In this document: positions 46,118 through 56,873 of the stretch, in pieces
How the letters are laid out: each line of letters starts with the position of its first letter
Numbering within the stretch: the first letter of the stretch is position 1
From: Brachybacterium tyrofermentans
GTDB lineage: Bacteria > Actinomycetota > Actinomycetes > Actinomycetales > Dermabacteraceae
Reading direction: 5' to 3'
NCBI RefSeq assembly: GCF_014897585.1
Contig: NZ_JABUXW010000010.1
Location: 62,001-126,000 of the forward strand
DNA: 64,000 nucleotides
Made by a program: the position numbers and the translations under genes
Notes under the pieces: generated by a model
The model's input: the letters and a program-made list of their open reading frames with translations, nothing else
Told to the model about the DNA's origin: nothing
Databases searched by the model: none

Positions 46118-47473
46118 TCAGGCGCGCGAGCGCGGACGGCGCCGCACCACGGACCCCTGGGGCAGCGTCTCGAGATCGCCAACGTTCCCGGCGGACCCGT
46201 CCTGCTCGCCCGGGCTGTCCTCGCCGGGCGCGGTGATCAGGAAGACGCCGAACTTCGCGGGGGTCTCGGTGAGCAGTTCGAGCCGCCCGCCGTCGTCCTC
46301 GACGAGGGTGCGTGCCAGCGCGAGCCCCACGCCGGTGCCTGAGGAGCTGCGACCGGACACGGACCGCTCGAAGACGCGGGTGCCGAGATCGGGGTCGATC
46401 CCGCCTCCCTCGTCGGTGACCTCGATGACGGTGGAGTGGTCGTTCCGGCGCACCTTCACGGTGGTGCGGCCGTCACCGTGCATGAGGGCGTTCTCGATGA
46501 GCGTGGCGATGACCTGGGTGAGGGGTCCGATCGATCCCCAGACGGCGGCGCTGCGCGGCACCTGGATGCGCAGCTCGCGCTGGGCCCGGCGGTAGGCCGG
46601 GGACCATTCCTCGCTCTGCTGCGTGAGCACGGCGCGCAGCTCGACCACGCCGGGCGTACGACGCGAGGACGAGCGCGGGGCATTGATGAGGTCATGGACC
46701 ACCTCGGTGAGGCGGTCGATCTGCTCGAGGGAGATGCGGGCCTCCTCGCGCACCCACTCCTCGGAGCTGGTCGCGAGGATCTCGTACAGGCGCATCGAGA
46801 GCGCGGTCAGGGGCGTGCGCAGCTGGTGCGAGGCGTCCGACGCCAGCTGGCTCTCGGCCTCCAGGCGCTCGGTGAGCATCGCGCCGGAGCGGATGAGCTC
46901 CTCGGCGACGTCGTCGATCTCGGAGATCCCCGAGGTGTTCCACGGCCCGCGGGCCCGGCCCGAGCCCATCTCCTCGGCGCGCCGGTTCAACCGGGCCAGG
47001 GGCATGGAGATCCGTTGGGCCTGCCAGAGGGCGACGGACGCCCCGATCGACAGGGCGGCGAGGCCGGCGACGACGAGCAGCACCCAGGCACTGGCCGTAT
47101 GGGCGCGTACATCGGACTTCGGGATGTTGACGACGATCTGCTGCTGCTCGGAGCCGTAGGCCGTGACGAACAGCGGATCTGGACCGGGTGGCTCCCCGGC
47201 GGTGACGACGTCACCATCGTCGAGAGTCACGACGATCTGGATGTCCAGATCCGTCTGCTGGTCGACGATGGCCTGCAGCATCGCCTCGTCGAGCGGCCGA
47301 TCATCCGCAAGCTGGGTCTCGGTGACGACCCGCGCCTCGTCCAGGACTCCGTTGGCCTGTGCGGAGAGCCTCTGCTCAGCGAGCTGCAGCCAGGACCAGC
47401 CCAGCGGGATGCCCAGCAGCAGCACGACGAGGACCACGGTGATGATCGTGGCCTGCAGCACCCGTTGCCACAC
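46118..47473 (-). CDS. Sensor histidine kinase
   Basis: A 451-residue membrane kinase. Two helices (about 8-29 and 128-150) flank a roughly 100-residue extracytoplasmic sensor. A HAMP-like region follows, then the dimerisation helix with SDASHQLRTPLTAL (phospho-His216), and the ATPase boxes ATLIENALMHG (N), VTDEGGGIDPD (G1) and GTGVGLALARTLVEDDGG (G2). It pairs with the response regulator 3 nt upstream. In this position (next to purK) such pairs are common in Micrococcales. The signal is unknown. The C-terminal tail of 40 residues is disordered and basic. Confidence 0.88.
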   Translation of the reverse strand: MWQRVLQATIITVVLVVLLLGIPLGWSWLQLAEQRLSAQANGVLDEARVVTETQLADDRPLDEAMLQAIVDQQTDLDIQIVVTLDDGDVVTAGEPPGPDPLFVTAYGSEQQQIVVNIPKSDVRAHTASAWVLLVVAGLAALSIGASVALWQAQRISMPLARLNRRAEEMGSGRARGPWNTSGISEIDDVAEELIRSGAMLTERLEAESQLASDASHQLRTPLTALSMRLYEILATSSEEWVREEARISLEQIDRLTEVVHDLINAPRSSSRRTPGVVELRAVLTQQSEEWSPAYRRAQRELRIQVPRSAAVWGSIGPLTQVIATLIENALMHGDGRTTVKVRRNDHSTVIEVTDEGGGIDPDLGTRVFERSVSGRSSSGTGVGLALARTLVEDDGGRLELLTETPAKFGVFLITAPGEDSPGEQDGSAGNVGDLETLPQGSVVRRRPRSRA

Positions 47474-47476
47474 GCG

Positions 47477-48172
47477 TCAGTTCTCCGCGCCGGTCTCGAA
47501 ACGGAAACCGACACCCCTCACGGTGGTGATGCGACGCGGGTTCGTGGCGTCGTCGCCGAGCTTCCGGCGCAGCCACGAGATGTGCATGTCCAAGGTCTTC
47601 GTGGAGCCCCACCATTCAGCGCCCCAGACCTCGCGCATGAGGTCGTCGCGGGTGACGACGCTGCCCGACTCGCGCACCAGCACGGTCAGCAGGTCATACT
47701 CCTTGGCAGAGAGGCTCAGCTCCTCGCCGTCGACGTAGGCGCGGCGGGCCGAGACGTCCAGGGAGACTCCGTTGACGTCGAAGGCGTCGCCGGATTCCTC
47801 CACCGCCTGCGAGCGCCGCATGAGGGCCCGGATGCGGGCCTGCAGCTCCCCGAGGCGGAACGGCTTGGTGACGTAGTCGTCGGCTCCGGCATCGAGTCCC
47901 ACCACGGCGTCGACCTCGTCGGCCCGTGCGGTGAGGATCAGGATCGGCGATTCGAGCCCGCCCTTGCGCAGGCGCCGAGCCACCTCGAGGCCGTCCAGAT
48001 CGGGCAGCCCGAGATCCAGGATGACCATGTCGATCGGGTCGGGCCCGGCGGCGATCGCGAGCGCGTCCATGCCCCGCGATGCCCGCGTGACGGTGTAGCC
48101 CTCCCGGTCCAGTGCCCGGGAGAGTGGTTCAGCGATGGCCGAGTCGTCCTCGACGAGAAGCAGTCGTGTCAC
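47477..48172 (-). CDS. OmpR/PhoB-type response regulator
   Basis: A 231-residue regulator. The receiver domain has VEDD (acidic pocket), phospho-acceptor Asp53 in VILDLGLPDLDG, and Lys103 in YVTKPF. A winged-helix domain follows (LSAKEYDLLTVLVRESGSVV, HISWLRRKLG, TVRGVGFRFE). The start is placed at GTG 48172, not the longer ATG at 48181: a TAGGAT -10 box (48180-48185) overlaps that ATG and ends 7 nt before the GTG, and VTRLLLVEDD is the usual N-terminus. It controls targets in response to the downstream kinase, probably including its own operon. Confidence 0.9.
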   Translation of the reverse strand: MTRLLLVEDDSAIAEPLSRALDREGYTVTRASRGMDALAIAAGPDPIDMVILDLGLPDLDGLEVARRLRKGGLESPILILTARADEVDAVVGLDAGADDYVTKPFRLGELQARIRALMRRSQAVEESGDAFDVNGVSLDVSARRAYVDGEELSLSAKEYDLLTVLVRESGSVVTRDDLMREVWGAEWWGSTKTLDMHISWLRRKLGDDATNPRRITTVRGVGFRFETGAEN

Positions 48173-48179
48173 GAGTTCC

Positions 48180-48185
48180 ATCCTA
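48180..48185 (-). promoter_or_regulatory. Candidate -10 box (TAGGAT) for the two-component operon, leaderless
   Basis: TAGGAT on the minus strand ends 7 nt before GTG 48172 and overlaps the alternative ATG, which it therefore argues against. The gap up to the cyclase stop (48221) is short. Confidence 0.5.
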
Positions 48186-48220
48186 CGTCGCGATGGGTGG
48201 CGGGCCGGTCGGCCCTCTCC

Positions 48221-49387
48221 TCACAGTCCCAGATCGAGCGGCGCCGAACGGTCACGGCGCATCTCCTGCACCCTCACCGATCCGATGCCGTGCAGATCCA
48301 CGTCCTCACCCTCCGAGATGCTGAAGCCGCCCGGCAGTGCGAGGCCGATGGCGGCGGCGGTCTCGGAGTCGACCATCACGGAGCCGGGGCGGGCCACGGA
48401 TTCCATGCGGGCGGCGAGATTGACCTTGGGACCGAAGACATCACCGTACCGGGAGAACATGGAACCCCAGGACAGACCCACCCGCACCGGAGGGAGGCCC
48501 TGGTCGGAGCAGATGTTCTCGGCGAGGCTGACGGCGATCTGCGCGCCGTCCTCGGGAGTGTCCGCCAGGAACATGATCTCGTCACCGACCGTCTTCACCA
48601 CGCGACCCCCGCCCACGGAGATGATGTCGCGGCCCACGGCTTCGAACCGCCCGACCACGTCGGCGAGCTCGGCGCCGGAGAGGTCCTGGGCGAGGCGGGT
48701 GAACTGGACCAGGTCGGCGAAGCCGACGGCGCGCTGCAGCGGGAACAGCTCATCGGTGTCCTGGTGGAGCACCTCGGAGCCGGCCCGGGCCGCATAGGCC
48801 GCCAGCTGCCTGCGGAACGCGAACATGACCTGCGATTCGAGGGTCTCGAGAAGTTCGGGGACGGAGTCGAGCATCTGCTGGCGGGCGTCCGCGTCGTCCG
48901 CGCCGTCGGCATGCTTCGCCTCGTCGACAAGTGCCTCGGTGATCCACATGGCGAGCCGTCCCATGTGGAAGCCCAGGCCACGGGTGATGCTCGCGAAGGC
49001 CCGCTCGGAGAGCACGCCGTCCTCGACGATGGCCGCGAGGTCGCCGATGGAGTAGGCATCCTCCTCGGTGAACACGACCGTGTCCTCGTCCACCGGGGTG
49101 AAGCCGAGCGAGCGCCAGTAGACCGAGGTCAGGCGCTCGGGAATGTCCTGCTGCTGGGCCAGGTCGCGCCGCGAGTACTTCCGCGGACCCTGCAGCAGCA
49201 CCTTCTCGAGGGCGCCGACGCTGCGTCGCACCTCGGCGAAGCGCCGGTTCAGCTCCAGGATCTCGCGATCGTCGAGAGGGGTCTGCACGAGGTCGGGCGA
49301 CTCCTCCAGCGGCACACCGGACTGCCCGGCCGGGGGATTCCCGTCCGCGGACGTCGTGCGCTCCAGGTCTTCGGTACCGCCGGTCAC
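48221..49387 (-). CDS. Class III adenylate cyclase with N-terminal regulatory domain
   Basis: A 388-residue soluble cyclase. After a disordered start, a helical domain (about 40-200: LNRRFAEVRRSVGALEKVLL, YSRRDLAQQQDIPERLTSVY, YSIGDLAAIVEDGVLSERAF) resembles the autoinhibitory domain of Rv1264-type pH-responsive cyclases. The catalytic domain has metal-binding Asp in FADLVQFT and VGDEIMF, and DVFGPKVNLAARMESVA with the conserved Asn and Arg, so it should be active. The GTG start overlaps the birA stop, a linkage that recurs in actinobacteria. The product cAMP would act through CRP-type regulators outside the window. Confidence 0.85.
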   Translation of the reverse strand: MTGGTEDLERTTSADGNPPAGQSGVPLEESPDLVQTPLDDREILELNRRFAEVRRSVGALEKVLLQGPRKYSRRDLAQQQDIPERLTSVYWRSLGFTPVDEDTVVFTEEDAYSIGDLAAIVEDGVLSERAFASITRGLGFHMGRLAMWITEALVDEAKHADGADDADARQQMLDSVPELLETLESQVMFAFRRQLAAYAARAGSEVLHQDTDELFPLQRAVGFADLVQFTRLAQDLSGAELADVVGRFEAVGRDIISVGGGRVVKTVGDEIMFLADTPEDGAQIAVSLAENICSDQGLPPVRVGLSWGSMFSRYGDVFGPKVNLAARMESVARPGSVMVDSETAAAIGLALPGGFSISEGEDVDLHGIGSVRVQEMRRDRSAPLDLGL

Positions 49388-50499
49388 GTGCTGTGATCCT
49401 CCTGTTCGACGCCGCGATCGGCGTCTCTCGTCAGCCGAGCGGGTCCGCCCGGCCTCACATGCTTCACATCGCCGACGTCGACGGCCACCGGCCCCTCGGC
49501 GAGAGGATCGACCGGGTCGACCATCAATCTGCCACGGTCGTCGATCGCCACGGCGGTTCCGACCAGCGCCGGGAGCGGCGCACCGTGCGCACCCCCACCA
49601 CCCAGCGGATCGACCCGCACCAGCTGCCCAATTGTGAGGCACGTCATAGTGTAACGGTGCGCAGAGCCTGCCGTCACCGCGTCCCCGCCCATGGACTCCA
49701 GGGCCGCCAGCTCCGCCCCGAGGGACAGGACGATCGCCGTCGCGATCCGGTCCCCCAGCTCCTCGTTCTGCTCCGGGCGCTGCGTGCCGCCAGGGGGTGA
49801 TGCCGCGACGGGAGCTGCCGCGGCGGGCACCGAATCGCCTGGCGCCGACTCGGCGCCGTCCCGGATCCCGGCCTCGCCGAGCAGCCAGGCCGCTCCGGGC
49901 ACGACGGTGCCGTCGCCGTCGCGCACGGGTCCGTGGAGATTGATCCCGATTCCGATCAGCACCCCGTGCGCTCCTCGGCCTTCGACGAGGATCCCGCCGA
50001 GCTTGCGGCCGTCCGCCGTCTGCAGGTCGTTGGGCCATTTGAGGCCGATCCGGACCCCGCTCGCCCCGGCGACCTCATCCACCGCGGAGACTGCGGCCAG
50101 GCCGGCCACGAGCGGCATCCAGGTGCGCTGCGAGGGCGCGAGCCGGGTGGAATGGGCATAGGTGAGGTAGACGTTGCCGCCGTCGGGGCTGACGAACCGT
50201 CGGCCCAGCCGACCGCGACCGGCCTGCTGCCGCCGCGCGGTGACCGCGAAGGGAGCCTGCTCGCCGGCGTCGAGCCGCCTCGCGGCCTCGTCCTGCGTGG
50301 AGCTGACCTCGCCCGACCGGTGGATCGGCGGAGACTGCAGGCCCGCCGGGAGCCGGGCGGCCGACGGGGAGGATGGGGCGGAGCCCGCCAGGGGGTGCGT
50401 CGCGACAGCGGGCCGGGGGTCGATATCCACCGTGTCCGCTGGGTCCGCTGAGTCTGCACGGCCCCCTGAGTCACCTGAGCCCTCTGGGTCGTCTGGCAC
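49384..50499 (-). CDS. birA: Biotin--[acetyl-CoA-carboxylase] ligase
   Basis: A 371-residue group I biotin ligase (no N-terminal HTH). [10 protein letters not shown], then the biotinyl-AMP loop [40 protein letters not shown] and LIGIGINLH are all present. It would biotinylate the carrier domain encoded at 55084. The first 55 residues and the stretch at about 215-245 are low-complexity Ala/Asp/Ser/Pro insertions. A GTG start follows AGGAGGG. It is divergent from the carboxylase beta gene. Confidence 0.93.
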   Translation of the reverse strand: MPDDPEGSGDSGGRADSADPADTVDIDPRPAVATHPLAGSAPSSPSAARLPAGLQSPPIHRSGEVSSTQDEAARRLDAGEQAPFAVTARRQQAGRGRLGRRFVSPDGGNVYLTYAHSTRLAPSQRTWMPLVAGLAAVSAVDEVAGASGVRIGLKWPNDLQTADGRKLGGILVEGRGAHGVLIGIGINLHGPVRDGDGTVVPGAAWLLGEAGIRDGAESAPGDSVPAAAAPVAASPPGGTQRPEQNEELGDRIATAIVLSLGAELAALESMGGDAVTAGSAHRYTMTCLTIGQLVRVDPLGGGGAHGAPLPALVGTAVAIDDRGRLMVDPVDPLAEGPVAVDVGDVKHVRPGGPARLTRDADRGVEQEDHST

Positions 50500-50605
50500 G
50501 CGTGGTCTCCCTCCTGGGGCCGATGTCCGATGCCGCTGTGCCGTCCGCGACGGGACATGTCACTCCATGCCGGGTCAGGTCGGCCCTCGTCGGCATGTCG
50601 TAGCG

Positions 50606-50636
50606 TAGTATCCCGGTGTTCATCTCCCCGTATTCT
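50606..50636 (+). promoter_or_regulatory. Two candidate -10 boxes upstream of the carboxylase beta gene
   Basis: TAGTAT (50606-50611) and TATTCT (50631-50636) lie 57 and 32 nt before the GTG at 50668, in an unusually AT-rich stretch of the divergent birA/accD gap. AGGAGG precedes the start codon. Confidence 0.4.
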
Positions 50637-50667
50637 TGGCGGCCTGACGGCCGTCGCAGGAGGCTCC

Positions 50668-52257
50668 GTGACCGACGCCCCGCGGCCGCTCACCACCGCT
50701 CAGCGACTTGACGACCTTCGCGAGCGCGACGCCGCGGCGGTCTCCGCAGCGGACGAGATCGCCGTCCAGAAGCAGCATGCGCGTGGGAAGAAGACTGCTC
50801 GCGAGCGCATCACCGACCTCCTCGACGACGGCTCCTTCGTGGAGACCGATCGCTTCGTGAAGCACCAGGCACGCAGCTTCGGCATCGACAGCAAGCGGCC
50901 CGCCGGCGACGGCCTCGTCACCGGGCACGGCACGATCGACGGCCGCCAGGTGTGCATCTACTCCCAGGACTTCACGGTCTTCGGCGGCTCCCTCGGCGAG
51001 GCCCACGGCCGCAAGATCCAGAAGATCCAGGATCTCGCGCTGAGCACCGGCGTGCCGATCATCGGGATCCTCGACGGCGGCGGCGCCCGCATCCAGGAGG
51101 GCGTGGCCTCGCTGGCCATGTTCGCCGGGATCTTCAAGCGCAACACCCGCGCCTCGGGCGTCATCCCCCAGATCTCCCTGATCATGGGCCCGGCCGCCGG
51201 CGGCGCCGTCTACTCCCCCGCGCTGACGGACATCATCGTGATGGTCGAGAAGACCTCCCACATGTTCATCACCGGCCCGGACGTGATCCGCACCGTGACC
51301 GGCGAGGACGTCGGCTTCGAGGAGCTCGGCGGCGCCCGCACGCATTCGACCCGCTCCGGGGTGGCCCATTACATGGCCCCCGACGAGGGCGAGGCCATCG
51401 AGTACGTCAAGGACCTGCTGAGCTACCTGCCGGCGAACACGCTGAGCCCGGCGCCGTCCTTCCCGGTGCTCCTCGAGGAGGGCCGGACGCCGCAGGACAC
51501 GGCGCTGGACACTCTCGTACCGGACTCCCCGAACCAGCCCTACGACATGCTCACGGTGCTGCGCACGGTCCTGGACGATGAGGAGTTCCTCGAGGTCCAG
51601 CCGCTGTTCGCCCGCAACATCCTGGTGGGCTTCGGCCGGGTCGAGGGCCACAGCGTCGGCATCATCGCCAATCAGCCCTCCCATCTCGCGGGCACCCTCG
51701 ACATCGACGCCTCCGAGAAGGCGGCCCGGTTCGTGCGGCTGTGCGACGCCAACAACATCCCGGTCCTGACCTTCGTGGACGTCCCCGGCTTCCTGCCCGG
51801 CACCGACCAGGAGTTCGGCGGCATCATCCGTCGCGGCGCCAAGCTGCTGTACGCCTACGCCGAGGCGACCGTGCCGCTGGTCACCGTCATCACCCGCAAG
51901 GCCTACGGCGGCGCCTACATCGTCATGGGCTCCAAGGAGCTCGGCGCGGACATCAACCTCGCCTGGCCCACCGCGCAGATCGCGGTGATGGGCTCCCAGG
52001 GCGCGGTCAACATCCTGCACCGCGGGGACCTGCGCCAGGTCGCCGAGCAGGGTGGGGACGTCGCGGCCGAGCGCAGCAGGTTCGAGGCCGAGTACGAGGA
52101 GCAGTTCGCGACCCCGTACACCGCGGCGGAGCGCGGCTGGATCGACGGCGTGATCCAGCCGGCCGATACCCGCATCGAGGTGGCCCGGGCGCTGCGCGCG
52201 CTGCGCACCAAGCGGGACACCCTGCCCACCAAGAAGCACGGGAACATCCCGCTGTGA
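50668..52257 (+). CDS. accD: Acyl-CoA carboxylase beta subunit (carboxyltransferase)
   Basis: A 529-residue carboxyltransferase of the PccB/AccD5 group, which moves CO2 from carboxybiotin to acetyl- or propionyl-CoA. It shows [12 protein letters not shown] near the start, [15 protein letters not shown], the first oxyanion site [48 protein letters not shown], and the second site [19 protein letters not shown]. Both halves of the crotonase-like duplication are complete. It is followed by an epsilon subunit in a 4-nt overlap, as in mycobacterial accD5-accE5. The GTG at 50668 has AGGAGG; the longer open frame is rejected. Confidence 0.93.
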   Translation: MTDAPRPLTTAQRLDDLRERDAAAVSAADEIAVQKQHARGKKTARERITDLLDDGSFVETDRFVKHQARSFGIDSKRPAGDGLVTGHGTIDGRQVCIYSQDFTVFGGSLGEAHGRKIQKIQDLALSTGVPIIGILDGGGARIQEGVASLAMFAGIFKRNTRASGVIPQISLIMGPAAGGAVYSPALTDIIVMVEKTSHMFITGPDVIRTVTGEDVGFEELGGARTHSTRSGVAHYMAPDEGEAIEYVKDLLSYLPANTLSPAPSFPVLLEEGRTPQDTALDTLVPDSPNQPYDMLTVLRTVLDDEEFLEVQPLFARNILVGFGRVEGHSVGIIANQPSHLAGTLDIDASEKAARFVRLCDANNIPVLTFVDVPGFLPGTDQEFGGIIRRGAKLLYAYAEATVPLVTVITRKAYGGAYIVMGSKELGADINLAWPTAQIAVMGSQGAVNILHRGDLRQVAEQGGDVAAERSRFEAEYEEQFATPYTAAERGWIDGVIQPADTRIEVARALRALRTKRDTLPTKKHGNIPL

Positions 52258-52499
52258 GCATGCCGCACACCGACGTCAAGCTCGTCCAGGGCCGCCTCGC
52301 GGCGGACGAGCTCGCCGCGATCGCCGTGGTGGTCTCGACGATGAGCGTCACCAGCCGCCTGGAGGCCGACGAGCGCGCCCTCGCGGAGGGTCGCGGCGGC
52401 GGGCCCAGCGCCTGGAACGGCCCCGTGCACAGCCATCCCCGGGCGCATGCCCTGCGCGGGCACGCCTCCCCCACGGCCTGGCAGTTCGCCGACCGCTGA
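52254..52499 (+). CDS. accE: Acyl-CoA carboxylase epsilon subunit
   Basis: An 81-residue protein with the AccE pattern: [20 protein letters not shown] near the start and a C-terminal Trp (TAWQFADR) after a Gly/Pro-rich linker ([10 protein letters not shown]). Epsilon subunits bind and stabilise actinobacterial carboxylase complexes. The GTG overlaps the beta-subunit stop; an ATG 6 nt later is equally possible. Confidence 0.82.
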   Translation: MSMPHTDVKLVQGRLAADELAAIAVVVSTMSVTSRLEADERALAEGRGGGPSAWNGPVHSHPRAHALRGHASPTAWQFADR

Positions 52500-52560
52500 G
52501 CGCGCAGCTCACCGAGCGTCGAGCGCCGTGCCGGGACCGGCCCAGCACCTCGTGCGGCAC

Positions 52561-52566
52561 TAGACT
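52561..52566 (+). promoter_or_regulatory. Candidate -10 box (TAGACT), leaderless
   Basis: TAGACT ends 7 nt before the DUF885 ATG at 52574, with no Shine-Dalgarno in between. Confidence 0.5.
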
Positions 52567-52573
52567 CGCGGAC

Positions 52574-54253
52574 ATGCCCGAGACCCCCTCACCCCAGCCC
52601 GCGCGCACGGCGTCCGCCCTGGACCGCCTCGCCGACGACTACGTCGATCTCAGCGTCCGCCTGGATCCGTTCCTGGCCACCGAGCTCGGCATCGCCGGGC
52701 ACGACACCGAGGTCACCGACTACTCCCCCGGGGCCGTGTCGGAGCGGACCGAGGCGGCGCGCGGCCTGCTGGCGAGCCTCGCGAGGGTCCCGGATAAGGA
52801 CGCCACCGACGCGGTCACCCGCGCCGCCCTGACCGAGCGCCTCGGCCTCGAGATCGAGCGCGCCGAGCGGCGCCTGGACATCGCCACCGTCAACAACCTC
52901 GCCTCCCCGCTGCAGTCCCGCGATGTGCTCGATCAGATGCCCACCGACACCGCCGAGGACTGGCAGGTGATCGCCCAGCGTCTAGACGCGATGCCCCGAT
53001 CCCTGTCCAGCTGGGCGCAGTCGCTCCGAGAGGCGGCGGACCACGGCGTGGTCTCGGCTCGCCGCCAGCTCCTGCTCGGCGCGGAGCAGGCCCGCGGCTT
53101 CGCCGCGAAGGACGGCTTCTTCGCCGAGTTCGCCGCGCAGGCCCAGGGGGACGACGCCCAGCGCACCCGGGTAGCCGAGGCTGCGCGCACCGCGGCCGAC
53201 GGCTATCTCGCGCTCGCCGAGGAGCTGACCGCCCTGGTCCCGCACGCCCCGGAGGCCGACGCGGTGGGCCGCGACGCCTACCTGCTGTCCTCGCGCACCT
53301 TCCTGGGCACCGAGATCGATCTCGACGAGACCTACGCCTGGGGCATCGAGGGGCTCCGCTCGGTGGTCGCCGAGCAGGAGGAGGTCGCCCGCCGGATCAA
53401 CGACCGCCACGGCAACGGCGGCGGGAGCTCGGTCGAGGCGGCGAAGGCGAGCCTGAACAGCGATCCGGCCCGGATCCTGCACGGCACCGAGGCGCTTCGC
53501 AGCTGGATGCAGGACCTCAGCGATCGCGCCATCGAGGAGCTCGCCGGCACCCACTTCGACATCCCCGATCCGCTGCGGCGCCTGGAGTGCCGCATCGCCC
53601 GGACCGGGTCCGGCGGCATCTACTACACCGGCCCCAGCGAGGACCTCACCCGGCCCGGCCGCATGTGGTGGGACGTCCCGGCGTCCACCACCGAGTTCCA
53701 CACCTGGCTGGAGACCACCACGGTCTACCACGAGGGCGTCCCCGGCCATCATCTGCAGGTCGGCACCCAGACCATGCAGGCCTCCACCCTGAACCGCTGG
53801 CGCGCGATGATGTGCTGGGTCTCGGGGCACGGCGAGGGCTGGGCCCTGTACGCCGAGCGCCTGATGGACCAGCTCGGATACCTCTCCGACGACGGGGACC
53901 GGCTCGGCATGCTCGACGCGCAGCGCCTGCGAGCCGGTCGCGTCGTGCTCGACATCGGTCTCCACGTCGGCCTGTCGATGCCGGAGGATCTCGCCGGATC
54001 CGCCGGCGGCGACTGGACCTACGACACGGCCTGGGACTTCATGAGCGCCCATTGGGGAGTCACCGAGGCGGAGCAGCGTTTCGAGCTGAACCGCTACCTG
54101 GGCTGGCCCGGACAGGCGCCGTCCTACAAGATCGGCCAGCGGGTCTGGGAGCAGCTGCGCGCGCAGTCCGCCCTGCCCGCCCGCGATTTCCACCGTCAGG
54201 CCCTCGAGCTGGGGAGCCTGCCGCTGTCCGTCCTCGAAGGAGCCCTGTCATGA
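52574..54253 (+). CDS. DUF885 family putative metallopeptidase
   Basis: A 559-residue protein of the DUF885 family, mostly alpha-helical. The zinc-binding signature YHEGVPGHHLQVGTQ lies at about 385-400, and the downstream GHGEGWALYAERLMDQLGY supplies the third ligand Glu. IYYTGPSED and TYDTAWDFMSAHWGV are further conserved segments. No signal peptide is seen, so it is probably cytoplasmic. The natural substrate is unknown. It is inserted between carboxylase genes and maf; its stop overlaps the maf ATG. Confidence 0.85.
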   Translation: MPETPSPQPARTASALDRLADDYVDLSVRLDPFLATELGIAGHDTEVTDYSPGAVSERTEAARGLLASLARVPDKDATDAVTRAALTERLGLEIERAERRLDIATVNNLASPLQSRDVLDQMPTDTAEDWQVIAQRLDAMPRSLSSWAQSLREAADHGVVSARRQLLLGAEQARGFAAKDGFFAEFAAQAQGDDAQRTRVAEAARTAADGYLALAEELTALVPHAPEADAVGRDAYLLSSRTFLGTEIDLDETYAWGIEGLRSVVAEQEEVARRINDRHGNGGGSSVEAAKASLNSDPARILHGTEALRSWMQDLSDRAIEELAGTHFDIPDPLRRLECRIARTGSGGIYYTGPSEDLTRPGRMWWDVPASTTEFHTWLETTTVYHEGVPGHHLQVGTQTMQASTLNRWRAMMCWVSGHGEGWALYAERLMDQLGYLSDDGDRLGMLDAQRLRAGRVVLDIGLHVGLSMPEDLAGSAGGDWTYDTAWDFMSAHWGVTEAEQRFELNRYLGWPGQAPSYKIGQRVWEQLRAQSALPARDFHRQALELGSLPLSVLEGALS

Positions 54254-55029
54254 CGACCCCGGATCAGACCACCCCAGAGCAGGCGTCCCCGGAGCAGTTG
54301 ACCCCCGACCATGATCCGTTGCTCCTGCTCGCCTCCGCCTCGGCCGGGCGCCGCGCCACGCTGCGCGCCGCCCGGATCGAGCACGGCACCCTGCCTGTGG
54401 ACCTCGACGAGGAGGCGATCCTCGAGGCCGCGCGTGAGCGGGCCGCCGCGACCGGGGAGCCGGAGGACGCGCTGACCCCGGCGGACGAGGTGCTGCTGCT
54501 GGCCCGTGAGAAGGCCGTGGCGGCGACCTCCCGCAGCGATGGCGGCTATGTGGTGCTCGGCTGCGACTCGATGCTCGAGCTCGACGGCGAGGTCATCGGC
54601 AAGCCGCGCACGGCCGAGCGGGCCACCGCCCGCTGGCAGGCGATGCGCGGGCGCACCGGCATCCTGCACTCCGGTCACTGGCTGGTCGACGACCGCGATG
54701 AGGAGGACGGCGGCACCGGGGCCACCTTCGGCGCCACGGCGAGCTGCGAGGTCACCTTCGCCCAGCTGTCCGACGAGGAGATCGAGGCGTACGTCGCCAC
54801 CGGCGAACCGCTCGGCGTGGCCGGCGGATTCACGATCGACGGCCTGGGCGGCCCCTTCCTCGAGGGCGTCTCCGGGGACCCCCATGCGGTGGTCGGGCTG
54901 TCCCTGCCGCTGCTGCGCCGTCTGCTCGCGGAGATCGGGATCGGCATCCACGAGCTGTGGGACTCCGCACTGCCCGCACCGGCGACGGCCGATTCACCAG
55001 GCACCACGCCCCGCCCTGCGTCCGCCTGA
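54250..55029 (+). CDS. maf: Maf family nucleoside triphosphate pyrophosphatase
   Basis: A 259-residue Maf protein, a house-cleaning pyrophosphatase for non-canonical nucleotides. LLLLASASAGRRATLRAARI is the phosphate loop, LAREKAVAA and VLGCDSMLELDGEVIGKPRT hold the catalytic Asp and Lys, and GRTGILHSGHWLV and GGFTIDGLGGPFLEGVSGD complete the core. The N-terminal 20 residues are a repeated PEQ-type low-complexity lead-in and the last 25 are disordered. In mycobacteria maf also lies between accE5 and accA3. Confidence 0.92.
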   Translation: MTTPDQTTPEQASPEQLTPDHDPLLLLASASAGRRATLRAARIEHGTLPVDLDEEAILEAARERAAATGEPEDALTPADEVLLLAREKAVAATSRSDGGYVVLGCDSMLELDGEVIGKPRTAERATARWQAMRGRTGILHSGHWLVDDRDEEDGGTGATFGATASCEVTFAQLSDEEIEAYVATGEPLGVAGGFTIDGLGGPFLEGVSGDPHAVVGLSLPLLRRLLAEIGIGIHELWDSALPAPATADSPGTTPRPASA

Positions 55030-55042
55030 GCGCTCTCGGTAC

Positions 55043-55048
55043 TAGACT
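55043..55048 (+). promoter_or_regulatory. Candidate -10 box (TAGACT) for the carboxylase alpha gene
   Basis: TAGACT lies 35 nt before the ATG at 55084, which has a GGAAGGA site. This is the same box as at 52561 but with a normal leader. Confidence 0.5.
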
Positions 55049-55083
55049 CGGCCACTGCTGACTCCCGGAAGGAACCCTCCCCC

Positions 55084-56862
<1,779 letters not shown>

Positions 56863-56873
56863 CGGGCGACGCC

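Noticed and set aside
48173-48181. ATG at 48181 as the response-regulator start
   Set aside because: It lies inside a TAGGAT promoter box; the GTG at 48172 gives the normal N-terminus and the leaderless spacing seen at other genes here.
46436-49396. Plus-strand open frame of 986 codons across the kinase, regulator and cyclase genes
   Set aside because: It spans three well-supported minus-strand genes and their gaps, so it is an artefact of low stop-codon frequency.
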